Positions 49,362 through 60,377 of a DNA stretch of 64,000 bases are shown in pieces. The stretch is taken from the NCBI RefSeq assembly GCF_024228675.1, contig NZ_CP100464.1, positions 81,367 to 145,366 of the forward strand, read 5' to 3'. The first letter of the stretch is position 1. Every line of letters begins with the position of its first letter. The position numbers and the translations under genes were made by a program. The stretch comes from Salinigranum marinum (GTDB lineage Archaea > Halobacteriota > Halobacteria > Halobacteriales > Haloferacaceae). The notes under the pieces are model-generated. The model had not been told where the DNA came from, did not search any database, and worked only from the letters and a program-made list of their open reading frames with translations.

Positions 49362-52300
49362 ATGGACGATCCCGTCACCCGCGCGGAGGAGATGCAGACG
49401 GCCTACCGCGACTACTTCATCGGTCGTGGTGGGCGTGCTGCGCGGAGTGTGGCTAATCGGCTCGCAGACGCTGAGGACGACATCACTGGGATGCGCGGTC
49501 CGTACCTCCAGGCGCTCGACATCCCGAACTGGAGTACTCAGTCATGGGAGGCGTTTGCCCGCTCAGCACAACTGGAGCCGCACATCAGGCGTGCGTTCTC
49601 GAAGATCGGATTCGAGCGACTGTACGACTTTCAGGAGCGGAGTGTCGAAGCAATCCTCCGGGGTGACGACACGGTTATCACGGCTGCGACGGGGCGGGGG
49701 AAGACCGAGGCATGGCTCATCCCGATACTCAATCGGATTCTGGAGACCAAGCGTCGCGGAGACGATGATGAGAACACGAGCGTCAAGGCTACGCTCATCT
49801 ATCCGACGAAAGCTCTCGCACAGGACCAATTGAAACGTCTCCTGCAGTACCTATATCTAATCAACAAGCAACTGAAGTCGAAGCATCGGATCACTGTAGG
49901 GATTTACGACGGCGATACCCCACGCAACGTCAGCGAGTCTGGTGCCGAAGGGTATCTCAACGCCACGTTCCGGCACTTCGAGTGCCCTGGGTACAATGAC
50001 GATTTGGAGAAGTGTCGAGACTGCGGCGGTGGGGTCCGAATCCGAAATATGGGCTCCCAGTTCAAACTAATTCCGGAGAAGGCCGATTGCGAGGACGACG
50101 CACCAAACGACGTCCCGCTAGACTTCCTCCGGCTGACGAAACACGACATCCTCAAGAACGGGGTCGACATCCTACTCACGAACCCGGACACGATCAACTA
50201 CAGGCTCATCAACACCAATGCAGAGGACGAACACGAGCGGTTCATCTACGAACCAGAGTTCCTCGTGTTCGACGAGGTCCACACCTACGATGGCCTGTTC
50301 GGGAGTTATACGTCGATGCTGATGAAGCGCGTTCAGGCATTGCGTGCGGCCCGGGAGACCAACGACCTACAACTCGTCGCCAGCAGCGCTACCGTCGAGA
50401 ACGACGTCGAACTGTTCCAGAAGGTGGGTGGCGCTGTCGACGTCACGCAGGTGAGCGAGTCACCTCGAGAACTCGACGCGGTACTGCCCTCTACCGTACC
50501 AGAACCATTCATCACCGACACCCTGTCGGTCAATCAGATTCTCAGAGCCACAGTTGACCCCGACACCAGCGTTCCGGGGCTGAAGTCGTTCGATTACACG
50601 CTGGAGGACGCGTCACGGTACGACCGCGACCGAAGAGAGACAGTCGTGGCCGACGCCCTCTTCGATCATCTCACCGCCGCGAGCGACGATTCCGGTGTTC
50701 AGGTGGTACAGTACGTCCACCAGTTGCTGTACGACGACCCGTTGACCCGGCAGGAACTCCACGACGAACTGACAACCGTGCTGAGCCTCGGTGAAGAGGA
50801 GGCAGAGTCGTTGGTCGTCAACGTTCGCACCCTCGGGGAGTTCTCGGGAATCTTGGAGAACCGAAGCCACATGTTCTCCTGGCCAATCGACGGCTTTTAC
50901 GCATGTCCAGTCTGCGACGCGGTCCACCGATCACCACAGGACAATTGCCGGGAGTGTGGCTTCGACTTCGTCACGCGGTCGACTTACTGCCGGCACTGTA
51001 GCGACGAGCACCTCGTCGCGTGGTACTGTCCGGCGTGCGACCAACTCGAGCCGTATACTCCCACCGAGCACGGGTCAGTCGATCGAGATGAGGTGCACGT
51101 CTGCCAGCGCTGTGAGACTGCCCATGATGAGGTCGTCGAGATGATCCGCACGACCTTCCAGCCCTATCTCCTGTGTTGTGACTGCGATCAGATGACCGAG
51201 CGGACGACGACACGCGAGTGCGATAACTGTGGCGCACGGACTGTCAGGACGAATTCGGAGACGTTCACCTGCGTTAACCCCGCGTGCGAGTCGACACATC
51301 GGGCCGAGCGAACGTGCCAGTCCTGTGATGGAACTGACTTCGAGGTCATCTCTTGCGACGGGCGTTTCGACTGTCCTGACTGTGGGACGATGTACGATCG
51401 GTCCGATGAGAGTCCTCACGACTGCATCCAGTGTGGGTCGACACTCGGCTCAACCCGGTACATCCCATGGGTCTGCACAAACGACGATTGTGACCGGATC
51501 CACTTCGAGGGCAATCCCGAGCGGTGTGATTGCGGTGCCACATCGTTCGTAAAACGCGGCCTGTTCGAGGTTCACCACGACCAGCACTGCCACTCCTGTG
51601 ACACCGCGTTCCTGGGTTCTGACGGGTGTGACTGTGACGAACAGGAAATCCACCCCCGAACCGGTTCCCACCAGGCGTACAAGACCCTCGACACCCGGGG
51701 TTGGATCCACAATATGAGCGACCAGTCGTCGGCGGTCCCCTGCCCCCACCCATACGCGAGGTACGAGATTGGCCGACGATTCGACGAACTGATGCGGAGC
51801 CCGAACAACTTGGCGGCGACGACTTCGCAGTACCTGTTGCGAGCGGTCGCCGACGACGAGGGTCAACAGGCGGCCAAACTCCTCTCATTCGCGGACTCGC
51901 ACCGCGATATGAAGGAACTCAGCCGCGATTTCTCGGAACCAGAGGTCGAGACGTTGCTGGATCAGTTGCTGATCCGCGGCGCCACGAGCGACGACGAAGC
52001 CACGTGGAGTCCTTTTAAAAACGTTCTGCAGTACGCGGACGAAACGATCGAGAATCTCAACGAGACGCTGGAACCGCCCCGGGTGGCCCAGAACGTCGAG
52101 TTCGACCTCAAGTCTCGATTGAAGAACCAGCCTCGGAAGCGGTGGGACGACGGAGATGCGCTCCGGGATCGACTCACCCGACGGGCGTTTTCCCATGTCT
52201 ACAGCCAGCGTCTGGGTGAGCGCGATGAACCGTTGTCGGCGGTCGGCCTCCTCGACGTGCGGTTCGAACCCGGACTGGACGGGATTTCGGCCGACAAACG

Positions 52301-54890
52301 GGCGATAATTCGCGAACTGGTCGACAAGGGCAACGACTATCGCGTCGAGAATTTCGACGACCCGACACCCGACCGATCTGCTGAGACCGTGGTCGCGGAG
52401 TTAGTCGATCAGGACATCCTCGCTTACGGTCACACCGAGACGTACGTCTCGTTCGACCCCTCGGCGCTCTCGGTCACGGTCGCTGGGCAAGGCGACGGAA
52501 TCGGCTTTGATCCTAATACTGAACGGTACTACACCACGCTCCAGCATCAGTTCGGTCTGGACCGCGCGAGGGCAGTCCCATCGAACGCCTCACTCCCGGA
52601 GCGTGCCTGTTCCTCGCACCCGCGGTTCACCCAGCGCGCACACCGAATCGAGTACTCCGGGACGCGGATTTTGATCTCAGAGGAGTATCTGGGGACGACA
52701 GACAAGCGCAAGCGCCGCGAACTGGAGTTCCTCTTCCGCGAGGAGAACTACCCGCACCACCTCTCCTCGGGACCGACGATGGAACTGGGCGTCGACATCG
52801 GAGCACTCGATGCACTCCTGCTGTATGGGACGCCGCCGAATATGAACGCCTACCTCCAGCGAGTCGGGCGTGCGGGCCGGAGTTCGCACTCGTCGATGGT
52901 ACACTCGGTAAGCCAGCGAAATCCCATTGATTACTACTACTACGACCACCCCGACGAACTCATCGACACCGACCCGACGCCGGTACCACTGAACGAACAC
53001 AACGAGGAGGTACTCCGTATCTCGCTGTCCTGGGCCGTCTTCGACTACGTGGCAGCTACCTTTTCGATCCCCTGGGACGTCAGCCATCACGGCCGCGCCC
53101 GGTCGATCGACGGAGGTGACACCTACCACCGTCGGAGTACCCGTGATGCGGTTGACCGCGAGGACGCCAGCAAACTCACTCACGTCATGTCCCTGCCGGC
53201 GGACACGCTGTCACTAGGGAGCGACGATTCGAAACTGTCGGTCCTGGGCGAGGTCGTAAACGACCACCGATCGGACATCAACAACCACCTTGGTACTCTA
53301 CTCGATTACCAGTACTGCGAGGACTGCGAGCGGCGGTACGCGGCCGATGACGATCGACCGGTGTGCGAACGCGACGACTGTGACGGCCGGGTACTCCATG
53401 CCGGTGACCGGTTCGATCACCTCATCGAGGACGTCCTCGACCATTTCGAGGACCGGTACATCACCCACTTCCAGGAGCATGAGCAGTCGCTGGAGGACGA
53501 ACTGGCCGACCTACGGCGCAGCAATAGGCAACTCCGGCGCGACATGCAGCGTGCTGGCCCCGACGACCGTGGCCGGATCATGCGCGAGCGGCGGGGACTT
53601 CAGGACCGAATCGATGTCCTCGAGGACTACCTCTCGGATCTTGGTCGATCGAGCTACTTCGACTTCCTCCGGGAGTCGAAAGAATCGAAATACGACTTCT
53701 CGATGCGCAGTGTCGCGACGACTGCCGGCCTGACACTGGTCGACGAAGGCTACGACCGCCGGACGATCGGTGACCAGGGAAGCGGTCGCGCGATGCGGAT
53801 GGCGCTCTCAGAACTTCATCCCGGCGCGGCGTACCTCGACGGTAGGGAGACGTACACTGTTGCCCGTGTTCGTTTCGACGAGAAATCAGGATCGGACCTC
53901 CGGGAGACGGTGAACGCGACGGTAGACGACGAGAATCACTTAGCCGAGGAACTGGTCTGTCCGGCGTGTCACGCTACCTACGGCCTTGACGCGGCTGGGT
54001 GCGACTGTGAAGCGGACGTACCGCTGAAACGGCGCCGGCTCGCCGTGCTAGACTCAGTCGACGCATATCACGACAATCTCCAGTTGACCTCGGAAGGCGA
54101 TGAGGCCCGGTACCTGCACGCCGAACCAAATCAGGAAGTTCAGAACACTTACGCCGAACGCGAGACGTCGATTCTCGAGTTCGAACCTAATCGGACGTTT
54201 GAACTCCAGACCGACGAGGGAGAACGACTCGGGACCTTGGAATACGGCGACTACTCGGTGCTCCTGCACACAGACGGCTACCGGACGAAGTACAAGTCTG
54301 GCGAAGTTGACCCTCAAGAAAATCTCTTCGAGGTCTGTGGCGAGGAGAACTGTCCGGGCGTGATCTACCGGGACGGCGATGACGAGCGGCGGTGTAGCGC
54401 CGATTCCGAGCACTTCCCAGACGGCCGAGGAGCGAACTCGGAATTTGCCCGACTCGGGTACCAATACGACACGCAGGGAGTCCGGATTGATCTATGCGAC
54501 CGCAACCTCTCGCACACGCTGTCCCATGGCCTACGAGTCACACTGCAGTACCTTGGCGGAGTCACCATCCGTGAACTTGCCGAACACGTCGGCGAAGACC
54601 GGATCGATGTCTTCGAGTCGCAGGAGGGCGGGTCTGACGTAGCCCGACTCCTCTTCGAGCGGTCCGACGGGGTGTTCCGTGCTTTCGATCGCGGGGTTGA
54701 ACTCATGCGAACACAGTTCCACTGTGACTGCGAGAATGGGTGTCCGTCGTGTCTCTACCAGTACGGCTGTGACGTCCGGAACGACCAGCGGTCGTTCGAC
54801 CGCGATGGACTCTTGGCGATCTTAGAACGACGGGGGCTCTCGATTCAACCAGTCGAGGACCGCACGGTAGGCGAACAGTTCACCAACTAA
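49362..54890 (+). CDS. Giant DUF1998-type superfamily 2 helicase, first copy
   Basis: An 1842-aa helicase. Motif I A-T-G-R-G-K-T-E is near 107-114, motif II D-E-V-H near 305, motif III S-A-T-V-E near 343, and motif VI Q-R-V-G-R-A-G-R near 1165. Between the two RecA-like halves, residues 510-765 hold at least ten C-x-x-C knuckles, an unusual array of zinc ribbons. A long coiled coil occupies about 1360-1425. The C-terminus (about 1787-1805) has C-x-C-x(3)-C-x-x-C, the zinc site of the DUF1998/MZB domain. Relatives are DpdJ, DruE of Druantia and DrmA/DrmB of DISARM. It should unwind or translocate along foreign DNA. The next gene is a full paralogue. Confidence 0.85.
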   Translation: MDDPVTRAEEMQTAYRDYFIGRGGRAARSVANRLADAEDDITGMRGPYLQALDIPNWSTQSWEAFARSAQLEPHIRRAFSKIGFERLYDFQERSVEAILRGDDTVITAATGRGKTEAWLIPILNRILETKRRGDDDENTSVKATLIYPTKALAQDQLKRLLQYLYLINKQLKSKHRITVGIYDGDTPRNVSESGAEGYLNATFRHFECPGYNDDLEKCRDCGGGVRIRNMGSQFKLIPEKADCEDDAPNDVPLDFLRLTKHDILKNGVDILLTNPDTINYRLINTNAEDEHERFIYEPEFLVFDEVHTYDGLFGSYTSMLMKRVQALRAARETNDLQLVASSATVENDVELFQKVGGAVDVTQVSESPRELDAVLPSTVPEPFITDTLSVNQILRATVDPDTSVPGLKSFDYTLEDASRYDRDRRETVVADALFDHLTAASDDSGVQVVQYVHQLLYDDPLTRQELHDELTTVLSLGEEEAESLVVNVRTLGEFSGILENRSHMFSWPIDGFYACPVCDAVHRSPQDNCRECGFDFVTRSTYCRHCSDEHLVAWYCPACDQLEPYTPTEHGSVDRDEVHVCQRCETAHDEVVEMIRTTFQPYLLCCDCDQMTERTTTRECDNCGARTVRTNSETFTCVNPACESTHRAERTCQSCDGTDFEVISCDGRFDCPDCGTMYDRSDESPHDCIQCGSTLGSTRYIPWVCTNDDCDRIHFEGNPERCDCGATSFVKRGLFEVHHDQHCHSCDTAFLGSDGCDCDEQEIHPRTGSHQAYKTLDTRGWIHNMSDQSSAVPCPHPYARYEIGRRFDELMRSPNNLAATTSQYLLRAVADDEGQQAAKLLSFADSHRDMKELSRDFSEPEVETLLDQLLIRGATSDDEATWSPFKNVLQYADETIENLNETLEPPRVAQNVEFDLKSRLKNQPRKRWDDGDALRDRLTRRAFSHVYSQRLGERDEPLSAVGLLDVRFEPGLDGISADKRAIIRELVDKGNDYRVENFDDPTPDRSAETVVAELVDQDILAYGHTETYVSFDPSALSVTVAGQGDGIGFDPNTERYYTTLQHQFGLDRARAVPSNASLPERACSSHPRFTQRAHRIEYSGTRILISEEYLGTTDKRKRRELEFLFREENYPHHLSSGPTMELGVDIGALDALLLYGTPPNMNAYLQRVGRAGRSSHSSMVHSVSQRNPIDYYYYDHPDELIDTDPTPVPLNEHNEEVLRISLSWAVFDYVAATFSIPWDVSHHGRARSIDGGDTYHRRSTRDAVDREDASKLTHVMSLPADTLSLGSDDSKLSVLGEVVNDHRSDINNHLGTLLDYQYCEDCERRYAADDDRPVCERDDCDGRVLHAGDRFDHLIEDVLDHFEDRYITHFQEHEQSLEDELADLRRSNRQLRRDMQRAGPDDRGRIMRERRGLQDRIDVLEDYLSDLGRSSYFDFLRESKESKYDFSMRSVATTAGLTLVDEGYDRRTIGDQGSGRAMRMALSELHPGAAYLDGRETYTVARVRFDEKSGSDLRETVNATVDDENHLAEELVCPACHATYGLDAAGCDCEADVPLKRRRLAVLDSVDAYHDNLQLTSEGDEARYLHAEPNQEVQNTYAERETSILEFEPNRTFELQTDEGERLGTLEYGDYSVLLHTDGYRTKYKSGEVDPQENLFEVCGEENCPGVIYRDGDDERRCSADSEHFPDGRGANSEFARLGYQYDTQGVRIDLCDRNLSHTLSHGLRVTLQYLGGVTIRELAEHVGEDRIDVFESQEGGSDVARLLFERSDGVFRAFDRGVELMRTQFHCDCENGCPSCLYQYGCDVRNDQRSFDRDGLLAILERRGLSIQPVEDRTVGEQFTN

Positions 54891-54920
54891 CGACATCCCA
54901 CACATCCCACACTGCCACCG

Positions 54921-57900
54921 ATGGAATTCGACCCACTCGAACTCGCCGACACGATGCGCGAATCGTACGCCGAACACTACGCCAGTTCACCGTCACAGCG
55001 GGCAGTCAAGGAACTCATCTCCCGATACTACGAAGGGACTGGCGAGTCGCTATCCGCCGACCTTCCGGAGTTCATTCGGACAAAGGGTCCCTACCTCCAG
55101 GTGCTCGATCTGGCCCGGATGAGCGACATTCCCTGGGAGACTTTCGCTGCTAACCACGGCCTTCACGAGGACGTCATCGAGACGTTCACCGAAGCGAGCT
55201 TTCGGTTCCTCTTTGAGTTCCAAGAAGACGCGATTGAGGCGATTCTGGACGACAACCACACCCTCCTGACGGCGGGAACGGGCAGAGGAAAGACGGAGGG
55301 ATGGCTCATCCCGATCCTTCAGTTCATCTGTGAGGCGAAAAACGGTCAGCATGAGGCACACCCGCCGGATAGCGTCAAGTGCGTTCTCACTTACCCGACG
55401 AAGGCGCTCGCTCAGGACCAACTGAAGCGCCTAATCGACTATCTCTTCACGCTCAATCGGGGGCGCTCACCCGACGAGATGATTACAGTCGGTATCTACG
55501 ATGGCGACACCAAGCGCCGAGACCCGGACGAACTGTCATACCTCCAGACTACGTTCCAGTACTTCGACTGTCCCTGTGGCGAGTGTGACTCGTCGCTGAC
55601 TGTCCGGCGGCGCGAGGACGACTCGTTCATCGTTGAACCGCTGGCGGATCACGAGGAGGACCTCACCTTTGATTTCATCAAGGTCACTCGAGACGCAATT
55701 GTCGAAGCCCCAGTAGATATCCTCCTGACTAACCCCGACACGATCAACTATCGGCTGTTCAATATCAACGAACACGAGGAACAGCAGTGCTTTGTTGCCG
55801 AGCCGAAGTACTTCGTCTTCGATGAGATCCACGAGTACTCCGAGCTGTTTGGGTCATTCACCTCGGCGCTGATGCGCCGATATATCAGGGAACGCCAGGA
55901 ACTCAACGGTTACGAGGGCGAAGCCGACGACGACCTCACGATCGTCGGAGCGAGCGCAACCGTCGAGAACAAACTCGCTGTCTTCCAGCGCATCAACCCG
56001 TTTGTCGATCCCGATATCACAGTCGTTGAGGAGGACGAGCGTACCCTCGACGCCCCCTTCCCCGACACGGTTCCATCCGCGTTCACTGCAGCAGAACTGA
56101 CTGAAGACGAGTTACTATCCGGAGAAACCGATGCCACCAGACAAGTTCTGGAGACTGCAGGGGTGGCTCCCGGATCCGAGGATGATAGCGTCAGCGACGC
56201 ACTCTACGAACATCTCGTGGAGGAAGACGGTGGGGCGCTGGAGTTCGTCCGAGGTATCTACGCCACGCTACACGAGACACCACTTCGACCTGACGAACTT
56301 CGGGAGCAACTGGTCGAAACAGCTGATCTCTCCAAGCAGCAAGCCGAGAGAGTCGTGGCGAATTTCCTGACAATCGGCGAGGTTTCAGGGATCTTAGAGC
56401 GTCGTGCTCACCTGTTCAGTTGGCCACTCGATGGATACTACTCGTGTCTCAATTGCGGGACGGTCTACGACACCCCCCAGTCGTCCTGTACCGAATGTGG
56501 ACACCACTTCGTTACCAAGCTCTCGCTATGCAACCAGTGTGGCGAGGAGTCGCTCGAATCGTGGTTCTGCCCGAACTGTGAGCGTCTCGTCCCTCACACC
56601 GTCACATCCGAGGAAGGTCGGTTCGAGTACTTCCAGCGAAAGCAGTGCCGGTGTGAGACCATTGAGGGCGAGACGCCGGAGATGGTGCGGGTTTTCTGGC
56701 GTCCGTTCTACGAATGTACGGACTGTGGCGGCCGCCAGAAGATCGACCGCCAGCAGGAGTGTCCGGTCTGTGAGGCTCCGATGGTACTCGACGACCCCAT
56801 GGAAGCCCACGTCTGCTCGAATCCCGAGTGTAACGAGACAGTACTCGTTGAGGAGGCCCGAGAGCAGACCTGCCACTCCTGTGATTCCGCTGCCTTAGAA
56901 CCGTTGGCTGACGAGCACGTTCAGTACTGCACCGAGTGTGGGGAATACTACGAAGATCCGGAGGGACAGGAATGTACTGCCGCGGACTGTGACGGCGATC
57001 TGCAACCGAAGCGATTCCTCGGGTGGACCTGCAGCGATCCAAACTGCGACGAGGTGTATTTCGGTCAGCCTCCATCGACCTGCGGGTGTGGCAAGCGCCG
57101 GTTCGTCCGGTCCGCGTTGTTCGACGTTCGAATGGTCGACGAATGCCGGTCCTGCGAACAGACGTTCTTGCCTAACGGTAAGCACGACTGCGACTGTGAC
57201 GACTCGGCTCTCGCTCGGCGGGCAAAGGGCTACAGTAATTTCCGGATGGTCGACGACAACGGTCGCCTGCGCGGAGCGAGTAACTTCCCCGGTGGGCTCC
57301 CGTGCTACCACGAGAATCGGCGAGAGACCTACTCAAAGAGCGCACGGTACGATTCATTGCTCCGCGGCCCAGCCAACGCAGCCGTGACGACGGCACGGTA
57401 TCTGCTTCGCGCGCTTGCCGATCGCGATGATCCGACGACTTTCGGAGAGTCGAAGATGCTTTCGTTCGCGGACAGTCAGTCTGATATGAAGGAATTAGAG
57501 CGGAACTTCCGCGAACCAGAGGAATCGTTCTTTTTCGACCAGTTGTTCGTCGACAGCGTACGATCCGTAGCGGACGGCAGCGGATGGGTCACGCTAGACG
57601 AGGTCGTCGAAGCCGGCAAGAGCGATGCCGAGGCTTACGAAGCAGACCTAGAAGGCGAGACCGGAAAGGATCCGAAGGTTTTCGAGAACCTGACCGGGTA
57701 CGACCAGTCCGTCGACGAATATCTGACCGAAGAACTCGTTTCTCGGGTACTCCCTGGCAAGTATAGCACACGCTACCGCAGTACCCAACTCACCGACGAA
57801 GGTCTGATCGACGTCCGGTTGAACGCGAATGTCGATGATCTCACACCGGGAGCACGTGAACTCCTGGCCGAGAGTCTCGGTCAGAATCATCGCTACGAAC

Positions 57901-60377
57901 CAAACCTGGTAGACGAAATCGACGGTGGTCACGATCACCTAGAGTCCCTTATTGACCGGGGACTGCTACGCCGTGTCGAAGAGGACGGAAGCCGATATGT
58001 GCTGGTTGAGGAGTCAGCGATCGAGTGTGCAGTCGTTGACGACGAGACTCCAATAGGGTACGACCCCAACCGAGAAGAGTTCGTCACCTCACTGATGATG
58101 GAGTTAGATGATGCCCCTGACGATACCGTGCCCTTCACCGCGACGCTCGAAGAGCGCGCCGACTTCTCGCATTCGCACTTCTGCCTGACTGCCCAGCAGG
58201 TCGCCACGTCGGACCCGATGCTATTGCTCGCCCGGGCGTACTACGGACAGACCGACCGAGACGAGCGACGGAAACTCGAGTACCAGTTCCGTCAAGGCCG
58301 CTATCCCCACTTCCTCTCGTCCGGCCCGGCGATGGAACTCGGCGTCGACATCGGCGACCTCAACACGCTCCTGCTGTACGGGACGCCACCGAACGCGAAC
58401 TCGTACCTTCAGCGGGTCGGGCGGGCCGGACGGGCGTCCGGGAACTCGCTGGTTCACTCGGTGAGTCAGCGTAACCCCATCGACTACTACTACCACGAAC
58501 ACCCGGAGGAACTCATCGCCTCGGATCCACAACAGGTTCCCCTCAACGAAGTCAACCGGGAAGTGCTTCACCAGTCGCTCACGTGGGCGATTCTCGACTG
58601 GGCAGCGACGACTCACTGGGTCCCGTGGCGCCGCGATCCCAGCGGACTTGACGATTTCGTCGTCTGTCAAGACGATTCGACGCCTCGGACAGAGCCACGG
58701 CCGAACAATATACTTAGGTTCACTGGGTTGCTCTCGGCGTCGAACTTGGAAGTCCAGTTCGAGGGTGACGACGCTCCGCTTGAAGCGCTACGCACGCTTA
58801 TCGAAGAAAACGAAGACGACGTCCGACAGTGGTTAGAGGAACTGCTGTCGTTCGGTGTCTGTTTGGCCTGTGGACGGAAACACGCCGATGGATATGAAGG
58901 CGACTGCCATCGAGCCGGATGTGACGGGACCGTCGAGTCAGTAGTGCAACGACACGGTGGGGCGATTGACGGGGCGCTGTGGGGTACCGAAGACCATCAG
59001 AGCATTGAGGAGGCAATCATCGATCTCTACACCGACCAGTGGCGCGAAATCGACGGTGATCTCGAAGCGATCGACGAGGAACTCGCCGACATTCGGCGTG
59101 AGGAGCGGCGGACGAGAGACCGCGAGCGAAAGCAGGAACTTCGCGAGCGAAAGCAGCAGGTTCGCCGGCGTGCCGACCAGTTAGATGACTACCTCCGTCG
59201 ACTCGAAGAGATGGACTTCGGTCGGTATCTCGGCCGAGAGAGTCCATCGGCGTTCGGTCTCCGGTCCGTCGGTGATTCGGTCGATTACCAACTCATCGGC
59301 GAGGAGTTCGAGAACGTAAGTGACGGCTCCCGTGCTCGGCGAATTGCACTCTCGGAACTCCATCCCGGTGCGGCGTACTTGCACGATAGCGAGTCGTACG
59401 TGGTCACCCGAGTTTCCTGGGAGCCTCTTGAAACGGCACATATCAGCGAACAGTTCGAAGACGCTGCGATCTGTACGACCTGCGGAAGCGAGTTCGATAC
59501 GGACACGGCTATCTGTGATTCGTGTGGTACCCGACTGAAGCGACTCGTCACCAAGGTTCCCGAACGGGTAACCGCCTACCGGCATGACCTCCCACTTGGC
59601 TCAACGCCGAACGCGCAGCAACTTCGACCGTCGAACGTCTACTTGGCCGACGAGGAGATCCAAAGTACGTACGCCCCGGTCGAGACGGATGCCGGTGACT
59701 CGTTCGATCCGGATGTTTCCTACGATATCGTCGATGAAGAGGGGACCGTCCAAGGGCGGTTCGAGTATGGCGACGTCACTCTCGTCGCCTCGACCAAGCA
59801 GTTCTGGGCTACCTACAAGAACGGCGGCTCGGATCCACTGCCGAACGTCTTCGAGATGTGTGGCGTCGAGGGGTGCAACGGCGTGATCGCAGGCGTTGGC
59901 GACTCGGCGTACTGTATCAACAACGTCGAACATGCTGTTGAGAACAGTATCGCAGTGCGACCCGCAACGAAGTTCTCTACCAAGGCCGTCCGGGTTCGGT
60001 TCGACAGCGAGGAACTCGAACACGGATTTGCACACGGACTCAGGGTCGCACTTCAGTACATCGGTGGTGTCAGTGTCCGCCAAGTCCCCGAGACAATCGA
60101 GGATGAAGGGACGCTGGTGTACGACTCCGACGAAGGCGGAAGCGGGATCACCGTCCTCCTAACGCAGGACGACGGCGAAAAGTTTGAACGTGCGACGCGG
60201 ATTATGCGCGAGACGTTCTCGCCCGGCGAGTCGAAGTGCAACTGCGAAAACGGATGTCCGTTCTGTATCTACCAATACGGCTGTGTCGAACAGAACGATC
60301 CCGATTCGTTCGACAAGGACGAACTCCTTGAACTGCTGAGCCACGACCTCTCCCTCGAAGCAAGAAACGATGACTAA
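54921..60377 (+). CDS. Giant DUF1998-type superfamily 2 helicase, second copy
   Basis: An 1818-aa paralogue of the preceding helicase with the same architecture: motif I T-G-R-G-K-T-E near 117, D-E-I-H near 299, Q-R-V-G-R-A-G-R near 1161, a zinc-ribbon block at about 503-760, a coiled coil near 1380-1430 and C-terminal C-x-C-x(3)-C-x-x-C near 1773-1783. Both copies keep all helicase motifs and zinc sites, so neither looks decayed, yet identity outside motifs is modest. They may form a heterodimer or act on different strands. The start is ATG 54921, 30 bp after the first copy. It overlaps the PLD-like gene by 8 bp. Confidence 0.85.
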   Translation: MEFDPLELADTMRESYAEHYASSPSQRAVKELISRYYEGTGESLSADLPEFIRTKGPYLQVLDLARMSDIPWETFAANHGLHEDVIETFTEASFRFLFEFQEDAIEAILDDNHTLLTAGTGRGKTEGWLIPILQFICEAKNGQHEAHPPDSVKCVLTYPTKALAQDQLKRLIDYLFTLNRGRSPDEMITVGIYDGDTKRRDPDELSYLQTTFQYFDCPCGECDSSLTVRRREDDSFIVEPLADHEEDLTFDFIKVTRDAIVEAPVDILLTNPDTINYRLFNINEHEEQQCFVAEPKYFVFDEIHEYSELFGSFTSALMRRYIRERQELNGYEGEADDDLTIVGASATVENKLAVFQRINPFVDPDITVVEEDERTLDAPFPDTVPSAFTAAELTEDELLSGETDATRQVLETAGVAPGSEDDSVSDALYEHLVEEDGGALEFVRGIYATLHETPLRPDELREQLVETADLSKQQAERVVANFLTIGEVSGILERRAHLFSWPLDGYYSCLNCGTVYDTPQSSCTECGHHFVTKLSLCNQCGEESLESWFCPNCERLVPHTVTSEEGRFEYFQRKQCRCETIEGETPEMVRVFWRPFYECTDCGGRQKIDRQQECPVCEAPMVLDDPMEAHVCSNPECNETVLVEEAREQTCHSCDSAALEPLADEHVQYCTECGEYYEDPEGQECTAADCDGDLQPKRFLGWTCSDPNCDEVYFGQPPSTCGCGKRRFVRSALFDVRMVDECRSCEQTFLPNGKHDCDCDDSALARRAKGYSNFRMVDDNGRLRGASNFPGGLPCYHENRRETYSKSARYDSLLRGPANAAVTTARYLLRALADRDDPTTFGESKMLSFADSQSDMKELERNFREPEESFFFDQLFVDSVRSVADGSGWVTLDEVVEAGKSDAEAYEADLEGETGKDPKVFENLTGYDQSVDEYLTEELVSRVLPGKYSTRYRSTQLTDEGLIDVRLNANVDDLTPGARELLAESLGQNHRYEPNLVDEIDGGHDHLESLIDRGLLRRVEEDGSRYVLVEESAIECAVVDDETPIGYDPNREEFVTSLMMELDDAPDDTVPFTATLEERADFSHSHFCLTAQQVATSDPMLLLARAYYGQTDRDERRKLEYQFRQGRYPHFLSSGPAMELGVDIGDLNTLLLYGTPPNANSYLQRVGRAGRASGNSLVHSVSQRNPIDYYYHEHPEELIASDPQQVPLNEVNREVLHQSLTWAILDWAATTHWVPWRRDPSGLDDFVVCQDDSTPRTEPRPNNILRFTGLLSASNLEVQFEGDDAPLEALRTLIEENEDDVRQWLEELLSFGVCLACGRKHADGYEGDCHRAGCDGTVESVVQRHGGAIDGALWGTEDHQSIEEAIIDLYTDQWREIDGDLEAIDEELADIRREERRTRDRERKQELRERKQQVRRRADQLDDYLRRLEEMDFGRYLGRESPSAFGLRSVGDSVDYQLIGEEFENVSDGSRARRIALSELHPGAAYLHDSESYVVTRVSWEPLETAHISEQFEDAAICTTCGSEFDTDTAICDSCGTRLKRLVTKVPERVTAYRHDLPLGSTPNAQQLRPSNVYLADEEIQSTYAPVETDAGDSFDPDVSYDIVDEEGTVQGRFEYGDVTLVASTKQFWATYKNGGSDPLPNVFEMCGVEGCNGVIAGVGDSAYCINNVEHAVENSIAVRPATKFSTKAVRVRFDSEELEHGFAHGLRVALQYIGGVSVRQVPETIEDEGTLVYDSDEGGSGITVLLTQDDGEKFERATRIMRETFSPGESKCNCENGCPFCIYQYGCVEQNDPDSFDKDELLELLSHDLSLEARNDD